A program made the position numbers and the translations under genes. The notes beneath the pieces are model-generated. The model worked only from the letters and a program-made list of their open reading frames with translations. It was not told the DNA's origin and made no database searches. Of a stretch of DNA of 64,000 nt, positions 1-12,879 are shown piece after piece (position 1 is the first letter of the stretch; every line of letters begins with the position of its first letter). This DNA comes from Cyathus striatus (taxonomy: Eukaryota; Basidiomycota; Agaricomycetes; Agaricales; Nidulariaceae): contig JAOVFP010000015.1 in the NCBI GenBank assembly GCA_025738555.1, forward strand, positions 1,116,001 to 1,180,000, in the 5' to 3' direction.

Positions 1-800
1 CTACAAAAACTTACAATCCTTCCCCAACCTCCGCTTATTTCCTTAAAAACATATATGCAACCTTAATCGCATTCCCCTGGGTGCCATCATCACTCCTAAG
101 AGCCTTCCACTCCTCATCCTTCTCAATCCTCTCTTCCTCGCCAGCTGATTCACCACGTCCTCCTCAATCCGTCCTAGTCCTTCGATGATCTCGAAATCGA
201 GCTGCTTGGGCGGGAGGACTAGTATACTTAGTGTTCCTAAGACAGGACCAGGCGCGAGAGGTAAGGGGGAGAGATAGCGTGGCAGGTCGGTGGTGAAGAA
301 GGGGTGTTGTATTATACCGGATATTGTTATGTACTTCATGGGGTTCATTGTAGATTTGGCGTCGGGAGAGCGGTAGGATGTGATATGGGAGCTTTCCTCT
401 ATCTTCCGCATCAGTACGTAGGTAACAAAGAAAAGAAAGAAAAAACATACGACTGATCTAAGTAAACAACATCAAACGACAACCTCCCTACAGAACAACC
501 CTACTGCTCCACACGTGGGACTGCTCGATTCCGCTGATGATTTGTTAGAAGAAGCGGCGAGGCTCGCTACTATGTAGCCCAATAGTTCGCCTCCAGCGTA
601 TTCGAGGACGAAGATTATGTCTGTTGGCATTGATATTACACCATAGCTGGGTAAAGTGGGTTAATATAGAGGTAGGGAGGGGGGAGGAAGGAACGCACAA
701 CTTAATCATATGCGGATGCCTCAATGTCCTAATGGTTTAAGAGCCGGTACACTGTCACACTATATCGCTGGCCGAGGAGGGGTGATCCACAAGAGGGTGA
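1..800 (-). pseudogene. SNF1/AMPK-alpha kinase pseudogene, fragment A1 (decayed)
   Basis: Read on the minus strand, pieces of an SNF1-type protein kinase appear in gene order. LRHPHMIKL lies near 690-740, DIIFVLEYAGGEL near 580-640, and SPDAKSTMNPMKYIT with [17 protein letters not shown] near 250-370. The linker and UBA-like stretch [18 protein letters not shown] lies near 160-230. SNF1 is the catalytic subunit of the glucose-repression kinase. Here the catalytic loop, DFG and most of the C-lobe are absent between the YAGGEL block and SPDAK, and frames shift between blocks, so no kinase can be made. The fragment runs off the left edge. It resembles the fragments at 40.6-41.1 kb and 47.7-48.3 kb and is probably a segmental copy of the same ancestor. 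Confidence 0.8.
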
Positions 801-999
801 AGGATGAAGGAGCAGAAACAGGTCGAGAATGTGTAGTAGTAGAAACTACATCGAAGCCTGCACCAGTACCAGATTAGGTACCGGTACGCCGTAGTGCGAT
901 ATGGCTGGCTGGGAAGAGGAAAACCATGCTGGGCGGAAAAGCCCCACTAGCAAGTCCCGATATCAACCGAACGCAATGTTCGTAAACCGGAGACGAGGT

Positions 1000-1765
<766 letters not shown>

Positions 1766-1793
<28 letters not shown>

Positions 1794-2720
1794 ATCCCCT
1801 TCGATCCTTCATAGGCCCTCGGTGATCTCAAAACCGAGCTGCTTGGGTGGAAGAACCAATGCACTTAGTGTGCCTAAAACTGGACCAGGCGCGGGTGGGA
1901 GACGAGGTAGTCTTGGCTAGGGACGGGACCGTGCATAATCAGGTTTGATATATAACTGAATACAACAAGTGGAACTTCGCCGTTTTGTTCTGTTAGTCCT
2001 TGGTTAGTGCGTCTACGGTACTCAAATGTGCATCGTACTACTGTTCTGCATATAGACACACTGTCGCTCCCTCGAAAGCATATAGATAGCCGTAATCCCC
2101 CGGTCGCCATTACCACCTTGCACACCGCTATCAGCCACGTCCTTATCAATCCTTCCTAGGCGCTTGATAATCTTGAAAGCGAAGTAGGCATGTACGAAGC
2201 CGAAGTCCTGAGAGTACGATCAACCACGGGACCATGAACTGTGGGAAGGCTTTGAAGGCGATAGAGCAGCGTTATACGACGATGTGGCTGTTGGCAATAG
2301 CACGATGAGCTGTAATCTCCTGACCACCATCACCGCCGCAAACACCGCATCCCTCTTCACCCTTCCTGCGACGTCGTCATTCCATCCCTTCTAACCGTTG
2401 CTAGATCTTTGACAATCTTGAAAGTGAAGTAGGTAGGCACGAAGGCGAAGTACTGAGAGCGCGATCAACCACAAGACCATGAGAAGGAGGGCATAATCAT
2501 GCTGATGTTCCACAAGAATAGACACTACCAAATATCAGTACGTTACGTGGAAGAAAAGAAGGGGATAGACCTCAGTCACGTTCTTCTCGATCTTTCCTCG
2601 GCCTTTGATAAACTCGAACGCGGGCTGGGTGGTGGGGAGACCGGTTACAGTCCTGGAGGGGAGGGATGGCAGGCTTGAAATTGATGAGATGATCCAATAT
2701 GATTGAAAGTGCTGCTTACA
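1766..2720 (-). repeat. Tandem decayed copies of the SNF1 UBA/linker segment
   Basis: Four minus-strand stretches resemble the same short part of SNF1, whose best version in this window is [20 protein letters not shown]. They lie near 1,770-1,900, 2,090-2,220 (FKIIKRLGRIDKDVADS, then ITAIYMLSRE), 2,330-2,450 (TFKIVKDL) and 2,560-2,690 (FEFIKGRGKIEKNVTEV). At DNA level the second and third share runs such as aatcttgaaag and gaagtaggcangnacgaag. All are interrupted and none is an ORF of useful length. The order suggests repeated local duplication of one segment after the gene was already broken. Confidence 0.6.
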
Positions 2721-4012
2721 TGTAACCATGATTCATTCTTATACTGACGGCAAGTATTTCATACCCAACAGCATTGTTGAGCCTATGGTCTGAGGGCGTT
2801 GTAAGCTCGTGCAATATGGTCTTGTCATATGTGAGTGATACTATCCCTTGTAGAGAGCTTTGAAATTTTGACTTGTCAATGATCGACCACGAATGTGGGA
2901 GCGACACTACGTAATGAAGCCAAAGTGAAGCTGTCGAAAGGGTTTCGTTGGGGATTTGTTTCGGTTGGGTTTCGGAAATGAAAGGCACTTATTTGCATGC
3001 AAAGCCAACAGCCAATGGAGCAACTAAAGATAAACAAAGGCAACCAACCAACAAACAGGTGCACAGCTCGCTTGGTCGCACACCGAGACAGACTGAGACT
3101 CGTAACCCCCCGCAACGTTGTCGCAACTTGCTCATTACGTCCAAGAACCTTATGCTTCAGTGCTTCAACTTCAATACTCTTCCCCTCTACACTAGCTGTA
3201 AAGTATACCAGATTCCGGCGTCTTGACTTCTCATTTCAACTTCAACATTTAGTGGGCCCGGGCCCTGTAGTCAACTTACAGTGTATGTTGACGCCTTTCT
3301 CTCGGTAAAGTCTCAGTTTCTTGGTGAATGGATGCGAACACTCAAGGAAAAGCAACAAATCAAACTATTTTTAACGCCATCTTCATACACTATATACAGT
3401 TGAATCAGAATAACAGTGATTTAATGACATGTAATGCAGCTCCACGGCGCATACCCCACCCTCGATATATTTTTCAAGCAGGTAAAACAGGTCCACATCC
3501 TCGACAAGTAGAATGAGAAGGCGAGGAAGCGGATGGCGGAGATTAAATGACGAACTCGAGAAGTTTGTAAGGCAAAGCATTTTATTGATGCTATACCAGT
3601 GTATCTTGCATTTCCATTACTGAATGTTATAGAAAAATATGATAATATTACTGTTGTATGTATGACAAGCTAGAGCTTTCTAGCACCCCCCGAACGTAAG
3701 TGTCACCACTTTCTCAAACATGGCCAATCGCAAATAAATTACAGAGTAAGAAAAGCACTTGCCCTCACTTACCTCGTGGTTTGATAGGCTTGCTTCGGGC
3801 CCTGAATTGGGCACAAGGCCTTGAGGACTTTCCAAACCTAGTTACTTCGAAGTTCGGTACACGTTTCAAGATGTAAAGTTCTCAGTTGCTCACTCCTGGA
3901 TACAAGACTTTTGAACGTCGTACCTTGACCATCGATATGGATCATGGAACGTATATAAGTTTGGATACCAGACTCAAGAGGTCTTATACCACCTGCGCAC
4001 TTCCTCACTCAA
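2721..4012. other. Intergenic, no recognisable gene
   Basis: Only short overlapping ORFs of 60-103 codons are present on both strands. They have no low-complexity signature, family motif or consistent splice pattern that I can recognise. A perfect GC palindrome (GGGCCCGGGCCC) sits at 3,254-3,265. The stretch just before 4,013 should contain the promoter of the following gene, but I see no clear TATA box. Confidence 0.4.
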
Positions 4013-4991
4013 ATGTCATCATCACCGACTTCGGCTCTACAACAGCAAACTTTAACCATTCTAGGTCAAAGTTTGACCTCTGATATCCCGGAAGAAACTG
4101 CTGTTAGACTGGACCGCACGATCGAAAACAATCTTCAGCGACTTCTTTTAGGTCATGTAGGTTCAGCTCCGATACCTAACAAGTGAAGGTCGCTCATATA
4201 GTACTTATACGAGTAGCAGCAAAAGTCGTTGGAGCTGGAGGATGTTAAGCGTATGGCTAATACAGCTGCTGGCATAGCCGGTGCATTGGGAACTTACGGT
4301 GCTCCGTTGAAACTGCTATTTCAAGGAGTGGCTGCGTTTGCCGGTATTATAGCAAAAACCCACGTAAGTTGGATCGATATATACCGTTACTCAAAGATTT
4401 ATTAGTGCTGATCGTTTACAATTGAATGGTTTCCGGGGACAGCAAGTCGAGTTGTTTCGACTGACAATTCAAGCTTACCAGTGCGCCTCTGACTTATACC
4501 AACAACTAAGAACAGAATGCGAGGAAGATCCAAAGATTCTTGAGTTTATTGAGGAGTACCGCGAGTGTGTCCATTTCATTTTAATCCTTCCTAGTAAAGA
4601 ACTGCGATTAACAATCCCAGGCTTCTAGATGACGCCGTTAAATCTATTAATGCGCACTGCAAGAAAAAGAACGTAGTGCTTCACATGGTTGAGAAGTCCG
4701 ACATCGTCATAAAGCCCGAAGACCTTATGCAAAAATTAAATCACGTTAGATCAAGGACAGTGGTATGCGTCAATGTCAAAATTGTTCAATGGTAAATCTG
4801 ATTGTTATTCTTAGGAAGTCCTGTCTCAAAGGACCTATCACGGGATGGGGGATAATGGACGGCGTATCAAAAGATGTATGGAGATTATTACCAGTTTCGA
4901 AAAAAAGTTTGACGCACGCTGTGATGCTCAAGATTTTATTCTTCAGAGCATACTTGATAAGCTTATTCAACTAGAGGATAAGCTTCGTTGA
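4013..4991 (+). CDS. Hypothetical all-helical protein, five exons
   Basis: I read exons at about 4,013-4,151, 4,218-4,363, 4,406-4,568, 4,621-4,762 and 4,815-4,991. The introns are 40-66 bp with GT...AG ends and a CTAAC-like branch site in the first. The product is about 255 residues. It starts MSSSPTSALQQQTLTILGQ and has a small hydrophobic glycine/alanine segment (TAAGIAGALGTYGAPLKL, then VAAFAGIIA). Next come amphipathic helices (QVELFRLTIQAYQCASDLYQ) and a lysine-rich helix, and it ends in a likely coiled coil (LQSILDKLIQLEDKLR). No family is certain. The layout resembles helical N-terminal modules found on fungal STAND/NLR or MLKL-like proteins, here without an NTPase domain; that comparison is inference. 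It lies 480 bp upstream of the F-box gene on the same strand. The ORF is open across all proposed junctions, which supports a real gene. Confidence 0.55.
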
Positions 4992-5050
4992 AACATATTT
5001 TTGTCAACTTTTGATGGTTACTTAGTGATGTCGTTAAAAAATATAGGTCG

Positions 5051-5262
5051 TTTATTATACTTTTTGATACACTCGAACTCTGTCACTACACCTCGAGAAA
5101 GAATGGCTTGGACACGAGTTAATAGAACGTCGGTGTTTTTTGTCATTAGTGGTATCACTGAAAGTTATTAATGGGTGATTTATTATACTTTTTGGTACAC
5201 GCTAACTCTGTTCACCTTGAGAAAAGAATGGTTTGTGCGCTAGTTAATAGAACGACGTAATT
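5051..5262. repeat. Two-copy direct repeat upstream of the F-box gene
   Basis: A segment beginning tttattatactttttg at 5,051 recurs at 5,179 (period about 128 bp). Both copies contain tacac, aactctgt, cttgagaaa-like and agttaatagaacg blocks, diverged by roughly 15-20% by eye. The repeat sits between the stop of the helical-protein gene and the start of the F-box gene, so it may lie in promoter or terminator sequence. Confidence 0.7.
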
Positions 5263-5473
5263 CTGCCGTCTTCTTGTGCGCACATCTTTGTTCAATCCAA
5301 GATCCCCTCCTGCTATCTCAATTTTCTCGGCGTGTTATGGGGCTGCAACAGAAGGACGACTCAAGAGTTAACATTTAGTTCATCAACAACGCTCTTACAA
5401 AGCATCATTGAATTCTGTAATTCTATATTTATAACGAATTGAATATGATTTGCATCTTACCCACTTCTTATCG

Positions 5474-6649
5474 ATGCCCAACATCTTCAACCTCCCCAGC
5501 GAGCTTCTTATTCAAATAATCACACTAGCATGGATATTTCCCTTCCCTCACAATCAGCGCAGACTATTCCGAATGAGCTGCTTTTTGGTTAGCAAGAGAT
5601 GGTCTTCTATTTCCAAACTAATCTTTCTTGGACATCCTGATATCGTCAACCACGAGTGGAACCATACTAGTATCGACTTTCGATTGTCTTCTGACTGGAG
5701 GATGGCACGGCTTTGCACCACGCTAATCTTAAAGCTTAAAGATGAAGGTTTCCAAAATTACATTTCTCCACTGCCGATATTGTCAAAATTTCCGGTTTCA
5801 CGATATCCAAATCTGAGAACTATTGTCATGGAATTCGATAAGATGGGATATCGAGAGAAAGATAATATATCGATGTGGGCTTGGATACACCATATTCCGT
5901 GTCAGGTCAATAATCTCGTTCTGCAATTCACATTCTTCATGTGGCAAAGCACAGACCATAATCCGTATTCGTGGTCGTTGTATCAGTTGGCTCGTGATAA
6001 TAGTGGGGTACAACTACCCGACAACGCAGTCGAGCTAGATGACATATACTTGAAAAAAATGAATTTCCATGCTACAGGAATAAAGTATCTTGACCTGATC
6101 AATACAAAGGGATACGAAGAGATGTTAGCTTACCTGGTTGACCTCTTCCCAAACGTAGAAAACATAACCAGCGATGGCATCCCGTTTGATATATGGTCAT
6201 TACCGCGGATAAATGTCTCCGCAGAACGGAAGCGCGTTTTAAATATCCTGGAAAACATAAACTACAGAGTCAAATGGAATTATACTTGGCTTGATGAACT
6301 TCTTACGCATATTTGCACCCTTGGTCCGACCAGTGGAACAATTTTCCAGATGAGAATTCTGAAGTATGACACCTATTCAAACGATAACAGTGCAATGGAG
6401 AAGATCATAGACAATGCATGTATTTCGCTTCAAAGATCAAATTTGGCGATTATATGGAAAGCGTTTTATGATTTTTTCGTGGTGGACGCGAAAGACCGGT
6501 GGCTAAGCAGGTGGGCAAATGGAGAGACGGTAGAAGATGGAGCCTACGGAGAAGACACAAAGCGAATGAAGTGTGTTTGGGGAGAATTTTTAATATGTTT
6601 GGGTATGAACATTGGGAACGATTTTTGGTCTTTCTTAGATTCTGATTAA
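5474..6649 (+). CDS. F-box-like protein
   Basis: This is a single open frame of 391 residues with no need for introns. The start chosen is the second ATG (MPNIFNLPSELLIQII). The upstream ATG at 5,450 would add eight residues, and the F-box consensus begins right after the second one. Residues 1-45 match the fungal F-box pattern: a NLPSELL opening, a hydrophobic helix and a later FLVSKRWSSI. F-box proteins bind Skp1 and recruit substrates to SCF ubiquitin ligases. The remaining 340 residues are tryptophan- and leucine-rich with no leucine-rich repeat that I can define, as is typical of the large lineage-specific mushroom F-box families. The C-terminus is acidic (FWSFLDSD). There is no sign of decay, unlike most of the window. 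Confidence 0.75.
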   Translation: MPNIFNLPSELLIQIITLAWIFPFPHNQRRLFRMSCFLVSKRWSSISKLIFLGHPDIVNHEWNHTSIDFRLSSDWRMARLCTTLILKLKDEGFQNYISPLPILSKFPVSRYPNLRTIVMEFDKMGYREKDNISMWAWIHHIPCQVNNLVLQFTFFMWQSTDHNPYSWSLYQLARDNSGVQLPDNAVELDDIYLKKMNFHATGIKYLDLINTKGYEEMLAYLVDLFPNVENITSDGIPFDIWSLPRINVSAERKRVLNILENINYRVKWNYTWLDELLTHICTLGPTSGTIFQMRILKYDTYSNDNSAMEKIIDNACISLQRSNLAIIWKAFYDFFVVDAKDRWLSRWANGETVEDGAYGEDTKRMKCVWGEFLICLGMNIGNDFWSFLDSD

Positions 6650-9143
6650 TGGTCTTACATTTTTGGTCAGCTGCCGTTACTTAGACAACTTACACACATA
6701 TATATTTATTCCCACAGACCGAACAACTAATACGTTCCTCAATTTGCGATATAGACAAGTTTAAGACCACCTGGCTCCAGTTAAACTGGGATCGAAGTCT
6801 ATTGGAACGACGTAAGTACATGGAAAGAACATCCGTGAGGTAGGGTGAAGCGAGTTTACGTTCAAAATAGCACAAACGAGAATATTCAAAGTCAAACAAG
6901 AATCATAAGACAACGCGCCAGCGCCAGGTTACGCGACAGTGAGGACGGAGGAAAGGATCGAATTGAACGACCACGCCTGGCTGAAGAGGAAGTCGTGAAC
7001 CAGATACACCGCTAGCGTGGAAGGAATCAGAAATCATGTTACATATCCTTCTGATCCTCCGTCTCTCGCACTCAACTTCAAATCCGCATCTCCAAAGGGG
7101 CTTAACTCATCTAAATCCCATTTCGTTCAAATTTTCTTTCATGCCAGTGCGTCGAGAAATGATATGTGGAGCCCATGTCAGCCGGGCCGCTGATATCTTC
7201 TTTCCATCCCCAGAACGTTTAGAGTAGCACAAGTATAGAGCTGCTTCGACGGCGTCTTAGTATTCCCTTACTAAAGAGAATAGAGTCGTAACAGATCGTA
7301 CCTTAGCTATTTGTTAGTCAGGGATAGCATCATGATACCATTTAAGGAAAGATTGAAGTGTACATAAGTCCTATCTTCACGACTTTATCAAAGATAGACA
7401 CTACTACCCGTGCAATCAGCTGTGTGAGGGAAAATATGTGTTCGCATGTACATATTCTTCTGCGTACAATCGTCAACGCCTCCGACATTACATTCGCGTC
7501 ATCGACAGCTTAACCACCGATGCAAAATCGAACGGTTTGCGCCGTATTTCGATGACTAGGTATGCTGAGAACTAGACTCGAGTCGTGGGCCTCTCGAGCT
7601 GACGCAGGAATCAAACGAAAATTGAAAAGCTGCTTTGAGAAATAATCTTCGTTATCATATGTAAATAGTGAAGAACTATAGATACATACATGAAGTTAAT
7701 TAATTGTACTTGCTGTACTGGTAGCAAGTTTCTCAGCAGACCAGGTGCACCGGTGACTACGGTTGGACCACGGCACACGCGCCGTCCAACCCTTGCCCCC
7801 CCGAAGTCGGGTGACCGATGCAAACAAGTACCAAACAACTTACAAATCCAAACGAATCGGGTACTCTACCATCTTGCTGCGGCCATCTGGAAAGTTGTAA
7901 CACACCTGCAGCACACTGCATCCCCCCGAGTCAGTTTCCACTGTTACATTATAAAGACAAAAACACAAGTCTAAAATGTGTTTTCAATCCTATGAAGACG
8001 GTAGCCTTGTATTGACTGTGATATTCGGGACTCACGAAGCACTGATACCAATCGCGCGCACGATACGTAATGTTATCTCGGGGACAACTCGGAGATGCGG
8101 GCGACAGTGGCTGAAACAATGTAATGAACATTGAAGAACTACTGATACTTATGTACATGGATACACAATATCGTATGTCTAACACTCGAAGAAGTTTCTC
8201 ACATCATCAATAACGGTGCTAAGGATCAACAAGTGCCCCGAGCTGGGCCGTATCGCAACGAACCTCTTTCAACTATAGCTCTAGTCGAGTTCAGTGATAT
8301 GCACTCCTTTGAGTTTCCCTCTCATTGCCTTTCAGTAGATGACTCACACTCGTACGTACTTCAACTCGCTGAAAATATCATGTCTCATTCCTTCTTTCGT
8401 TATATTATTATACTACCTTTAAACAGGTAATTTCAAGTGCTGAAACATAAATGATAGCGTATCCCAAGGTATGCTATCGGTTGCAATCACTCACCTCGGT
8501 TCTAGATCTACCGACCATCTCAATCCCACGAACGTCCCAAGAGCAATGAAAACGTAACAGTGATATGTATCTTCCCAGGTCTATTCTCTTCTATTCTTCC
8601 GTCGTATCATACGAAAACTGTCATCTGGAAAGTTAATAATTTGGTTACTTCTCTCCATTCTCACGATATATTCGATAGCTGGGAACAAAGTCATTCAGCA
8701 AAGTATTCAAAAAGTATTTGTAAACTCAAGTTATCCATTCACTTAAAGTACTTCAAAAATACTGATGTATCTGCTACAATAGTACTAGCTGGACAGTGGA
8801 GAGGCACAGTTTCAGGAACATCAGAATCCCTGCATGATAGTGGCACGACAGCTACAGGCATATTATATGGATGCCGGTCCCAAAGGGATGACGAAGATTG
8901 TTAAACTACATGACCGAGGTCACTATGAAACAAACCGGAGTGTGCACAAGTTTGATTAGGTCTTGCTACCACTCCCAACCAAGCTCCAACAACATCACGT
9001 AGAAGTACTTAAGAATAGAATGATGGGGCTTCGTAAGTGACTATCACTGATATTTTGGGAGGTTCCACGCTGACTTGGCCCTTTGTTGATGTTCCTTATA
9101 GTTATATAGTGAGGCCTTGTCGCAGCAAGACGCACATATCCCA
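6650..9143. other. Intergenic, weak ORFs only
   Basis: Nothing recognisable. The longest plus-strand ORF is 8,560-8,904 (114 codons, MICIFPGLFSSILPS...), with no family motif; it could be an exon of an unknown gene. A 94-codon ORF at 7,690 and a 65-codon ORF at 8,233 are comparable in length to chance ORFs. No repeat structure was seen. Confidence 0.4.
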
Positions 9144-10640
9144 CCATGGACACAGATACCAGCGCGCATGTGATCGTGCTATTTCGCTGTATGCAAAGTA
9201 TGTGCACCTTGTATGAGATGAAAGTATTCAGCTTACCAGATACGCGATAGCAATCGCAGCCTTAGTTACGCTTTACGATCACGGCAAGTTACTACGGAAC
9301 TTTCTTATGCCTTAGTTTACAGCAGCTTATATGTGCACAAAGCTTGTACCATAGACGTTGAGGTACGCGGCAATTCAGACACGTTACACAATATTATACG
9401 GTCTTACCTCGAACTAGACAAGATATATATGGGTTCGTTTTTGTTTAAAAGTGAAAGTTGTAATCGAATGACTTTTACAAACTTATGTCCCACCTTTCAG
9501 AACAAACCATGGAATAACTCGAAGATTTTCTTCGTAATTGTGAGCCACTCCTTAGTCGGTTAACGATATATCTAATTGAACGGTTCACAGTCCCGTTACG
9601 CTGGAGATTCGATCCTTATGTGAGCTCAATATTGTACCGTCTATCATCTTGAAACGGAGAAAATCGAAACAGTCTACAATGGTATGCTGGTAAGTCACAC
9701 ATTGCATTATGTTAGTGAGTCATAAGAGTGGCCAGTGCTTGGAACCTTTTATTTAGCATTTCTTGCACGACCGTCTCAGAGTGTATGTTATCCAGGATTC
9801 TTGCCCTTATATGACATGCCTGATCACAACAATATTTAGTTGTAAGAGTAATTAATTCCAGTTAACCTCGGATGAATCTTTACAAATTTACTTTAGTTGT
9901 AAGCCACTGCTCAAGTATCATCTCCGTGTATACTAAGTAGTATTCACCTTGCTTTACAGGCACTTCTGCATTTTATATAATCCCATGGGGGACTTGTTTT
10001 CTATTATACCTATGTCAAGGTTAGTGTTCTGATTCGACAATAGATATATCTTATTCCGCTTATATTACAAGCGACTCTCTGTTTCCGTCTCTCGGCTCTT
10101 TTCAATAACAGCAAACAGTTCATACGGAATATGTTTTTTCTGTTTCTCCTTGAAATATCTGGATCTGCGGGTGCATTGGTGTACAAACAAAAACAATCTT
10201 CTGGTAGGTTTACTTCGTTACTCATAAGTGCTCCAACTTAGACATACATGAACTTTGAGATTCTCTCTTAGCCGGCTCATTCTATGGGATAATGCAATAT
10301 ACTACAGCATGTAAGTGATACCATACTATGTACTATTATATACACTGGGTGACCGTGGTACGTATTTGACATGTCTTTCTTTTAGGACATGCACGTGGTA
10401 TTTAGCAGCTGGCCTTCTCTGGATTGTGAAGCCGGTATGTCTAGCTGCTTGAACCAACGGTGGAACTTTGATAGATTAGTTTCGGATAGGATTTTAATCC
10501 TCAAGTGGCTTCAGGCTTCATACCAGCTTTTTCAACAACGATTAGCTGTAGACTGATATTGCATCTCTCGGAGGCACACGAAAAGGATCTTAGTAGTCGT
10601 AGTGATGTGTGGTCTTCAGATATCCGAGTTAGCTAGTCCG
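9144..10640 (+). CDS. DUF6533-like multi-pass membrane protein, copy 1 (spliced, possibly decayed)
   Basis: I recognise this mainly by comparison with the second copy split across 17,760-18,536 and 33,974-34,888. A start MDTDTSAHVIVLFRCMQ (ATG 9,144) is followed by short exons with these features: AIAIAALVTLYDH near 9,245-9,290; RYIWVRF after an AG near 9,415; RLSALFNNSKQFIRNMFFLF with LLEISGSAGALVYKQK near 10,090-10,200; RLILWDNAIYYSM near 10,270-10,310; a tail SGFIPAFSTTISCRLILHL; and HEKDLSSRSDVWSSDIRVS ending near 10,637. The order (early YDH, a basic RLSALF loop, several hydrophobic segments, a cytoplasmic tail) fits the basidiomycete DUF6533 integral-membrane family, whose function is not known. 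I could not trace every intron, so some exons may be broken. The homology to the second copy ends about where the tail stops, and a TIR element begins 18 bp further on. Confidence 0.55.
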
Positions 10641-10657
10641 TTCAGTTTATACCCATA

Positions 10658-12404
10658 CACAGCAGGCAAGGCTGTTTTATTCCAGGGGTGATTATGATAA
10701 ATATCTTGGACACATTTTAACAAATTTTTACTATACAGAATTTTAAATCTTATACCACTAATCTCTTCCATAAAATACAAAAATTATTTTAAATTTCTGG
10801 TAAGGTAGGGGCAGTACATACTCATCTAATGTCACGTGAAAAAGCGTGATTCTGCGTGACAAACCAAAGAAATCTTGTTCACAATTCACAATGAAACATT
10901 CTACAAATTATAAGACCACCAAATCTATATATTTCTGTCTACCTACCTTGCAGTGGATTTCGATTTTTCTCAGTAATGATGTGGAAAGCATGAACTATCG
11001 GACAAGGTTAAATATGTGCACATTGGTACATGATGAAGCTGTTGTGAGGCTGTATACATAGATTGACTAGGAGATTTGGATGTAAGCCCACATAAAGGAT
11101 GAACATTAAATTAGAGTTTGGATAAGTTATTGGATATATAAATCAGAAACACAAAGCTAAGAACTCAATACAAATGTCAGAAACATATTTGTATTGCTCA
11201 GGTTTGAATAGAATTTGCATCCAGCTTGGATAGCACGAAAATATCGCCACCACCATATTCTTTGAACTTCCTGAATCTATTTTGAAAGAACTACTGAAAG
11301 AAAACATATTCACTGTAGTTTCCTAACGAAATCCTACTTGAATCCTACAACTCTAGCTTGGTTGAGCTCAGGCTTGCACTAACTTTTGCCATACCTACTA
11401 TATACTTCCACACCACCTCTCCATTTACTTAAATATTACAGTATGCATTTCTATAGAGAAAGTGGAAAAGGACAATGACAATGAATGAAAATAAATGGTT
11501 GGTGGTTGGTTTGTAGCGGGAATCCTGCTCTGATAAGTTCTTGTCACACCAATGTCACATCACATGACATTTGATGAGTATGAAATGCCTCTACCTTAGC
11601 CACATTTGTATTAGAATACCTTATAAAATTTTAGATATTCAGTGTATATACAAGAGAAAGTTACTTTAAATTTTGTGAGGGAAAGTATATTCAAAATAAT
11701 CTTATAATCTTTTACATTTTTAGTCAATGATCAACAAATTTCTTGCATATTATTACCAGCAGAATATATATAGAATATCTTCTATTTATTTACAGTATTC
11801 AGTGTATATATAAGAGATTATTAAATGACAACTACTTTAAATTTTGCTGGGGAAAGTATTGACAAAAATCAGTCTATTGATTTAAAATATTCTGAACATA
11901 TTCTAGACATATTAAGCAGCAGAATATTTTAAATTTTATAATTTGTGATCCACAGAATATTGACATAATATTATATGTTTTTAAAGCATGTTTTGCAAAT
12001 ATTTTGCAAACTACAAGTATAAACATTCTGCTGGTTAATTTTCATAAAATATATCCATAAAGTTTAAAGTAAACAGCTAATACTCTATGTATATCCAGTT
12101 GATGAAAATATGCAAGAAATTTGTTAATTATTTCTTGAAAATGTAAAATATTCTAAGATTATTTTGACAATACTTTCCCTCACAAAATTTAAAGTGATTT
12201 TATCTTGTATATACATTGAATATCTAAAATTTTATAAGGTATTCTAATAGGAATGTGGCTGTCAGAGATTTAAAATAATTCATGTATTTTATGGCAGAGA
12301 TTAGTGGTATATGATTTAAAATTCTGTATAGTAAAAATTTGTTAAAATGTGTCCAAGATATTTATCATAATCACTCCTGGAATAAAACAGTCTTGCCTGC
12401 TGTG
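10658..12404. mobile_element. TIR element with about 300-bp arms (non-autonomous)
   Basis: The left end CACAGCAGGCAAG with about 140 following bases recurs inverted at the right end (CTTGCCTGCTGTG at 12,392-12,404). After a nested insertion the two arms pair again over about 150 bp: 11,606-11,760 against 12,095-12,255, for example agaataccttataaaatttt. The same three bases, ATA, flank both ends and may be the target duplication; this is weak. The interior is very AT-rich and has no transposase ORF. An internal block (attcagtgtatata through ggggaaagtatt-like) is also repeated in direct orientation near 11,640 and 11,795. The superfamily is uncertain. Confidence 0.75.
10801..11598. mobile_element. 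MITE nested in the left arm of the larger TIR element
   Basis: The outer element's left arm is interrupted exactly between two blocks that are contiguous in its right arm. The inserted 798 bp begins taaggtaggggcagtacata and ends with its inverted, imperfect counterpart (tgagtatgaaatgcctctacctta). The inverted similarity extends about 40 bp, including catctaatgtcacgtga against its reverse complement. There is no transposase; the only ORF is 71 codons (10,846-11,061). The duplicated target is not clear. Confidence 0.65.
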
Positions 12405-12879
12405 ATAAGTATAAGGCCTATAGTATTGTGACTTACTGGTGTTACAACTGGTTTTATGCCCCTTGAACTCGGGGAGCACTGAGCAATACAATAAATAGCT
12501 CGGACCCAGAGATGGAGTACAAAATATGAGGTTGGAAAGACATTATATACTTATGGGTAAATACCATGAACAAAGACTCCAAACTTGCTCCAAACAACCA
12601 TCTGGGAACAAACCACAAGCGTAATAATACATACTTAACTTATATCGTGAGAACCTGAGCACGACAATCAATTTGGTATCTCGAGTGGGGATCATGATAA
12701 TAAAATGGACTCCAAACAGCTCCGCTGAAGGTAGCGAGGATGGAAGATGGAGTTTACTTATACGTAGTCTGCATCGAGGTCCTGGGAAAGACTCACCGGC
12801 GGCTGCCGAAGTGAACACATGCAGTTCGAAAAGCAAAATTATGCTCAGAGTTGCTCCGGAGATATAAACTTTGTCAATA
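12405..12879. other. Spacer with overlapping unassigned ORFs
   Basis: ORFs of 97 codons (minus, 12,543-12,836) and 64 codons (plus, 12,673-12,867) overlap. Neither shows a known motif. Nothing else was recognised. Confidence 0.3.

Noticed and set aside
3254..3265. GGGCCCGGGCCC palindrome as a regulatory site
   Set aside because: Too short and isolated; no gene starts nearby and no second copy was seen.
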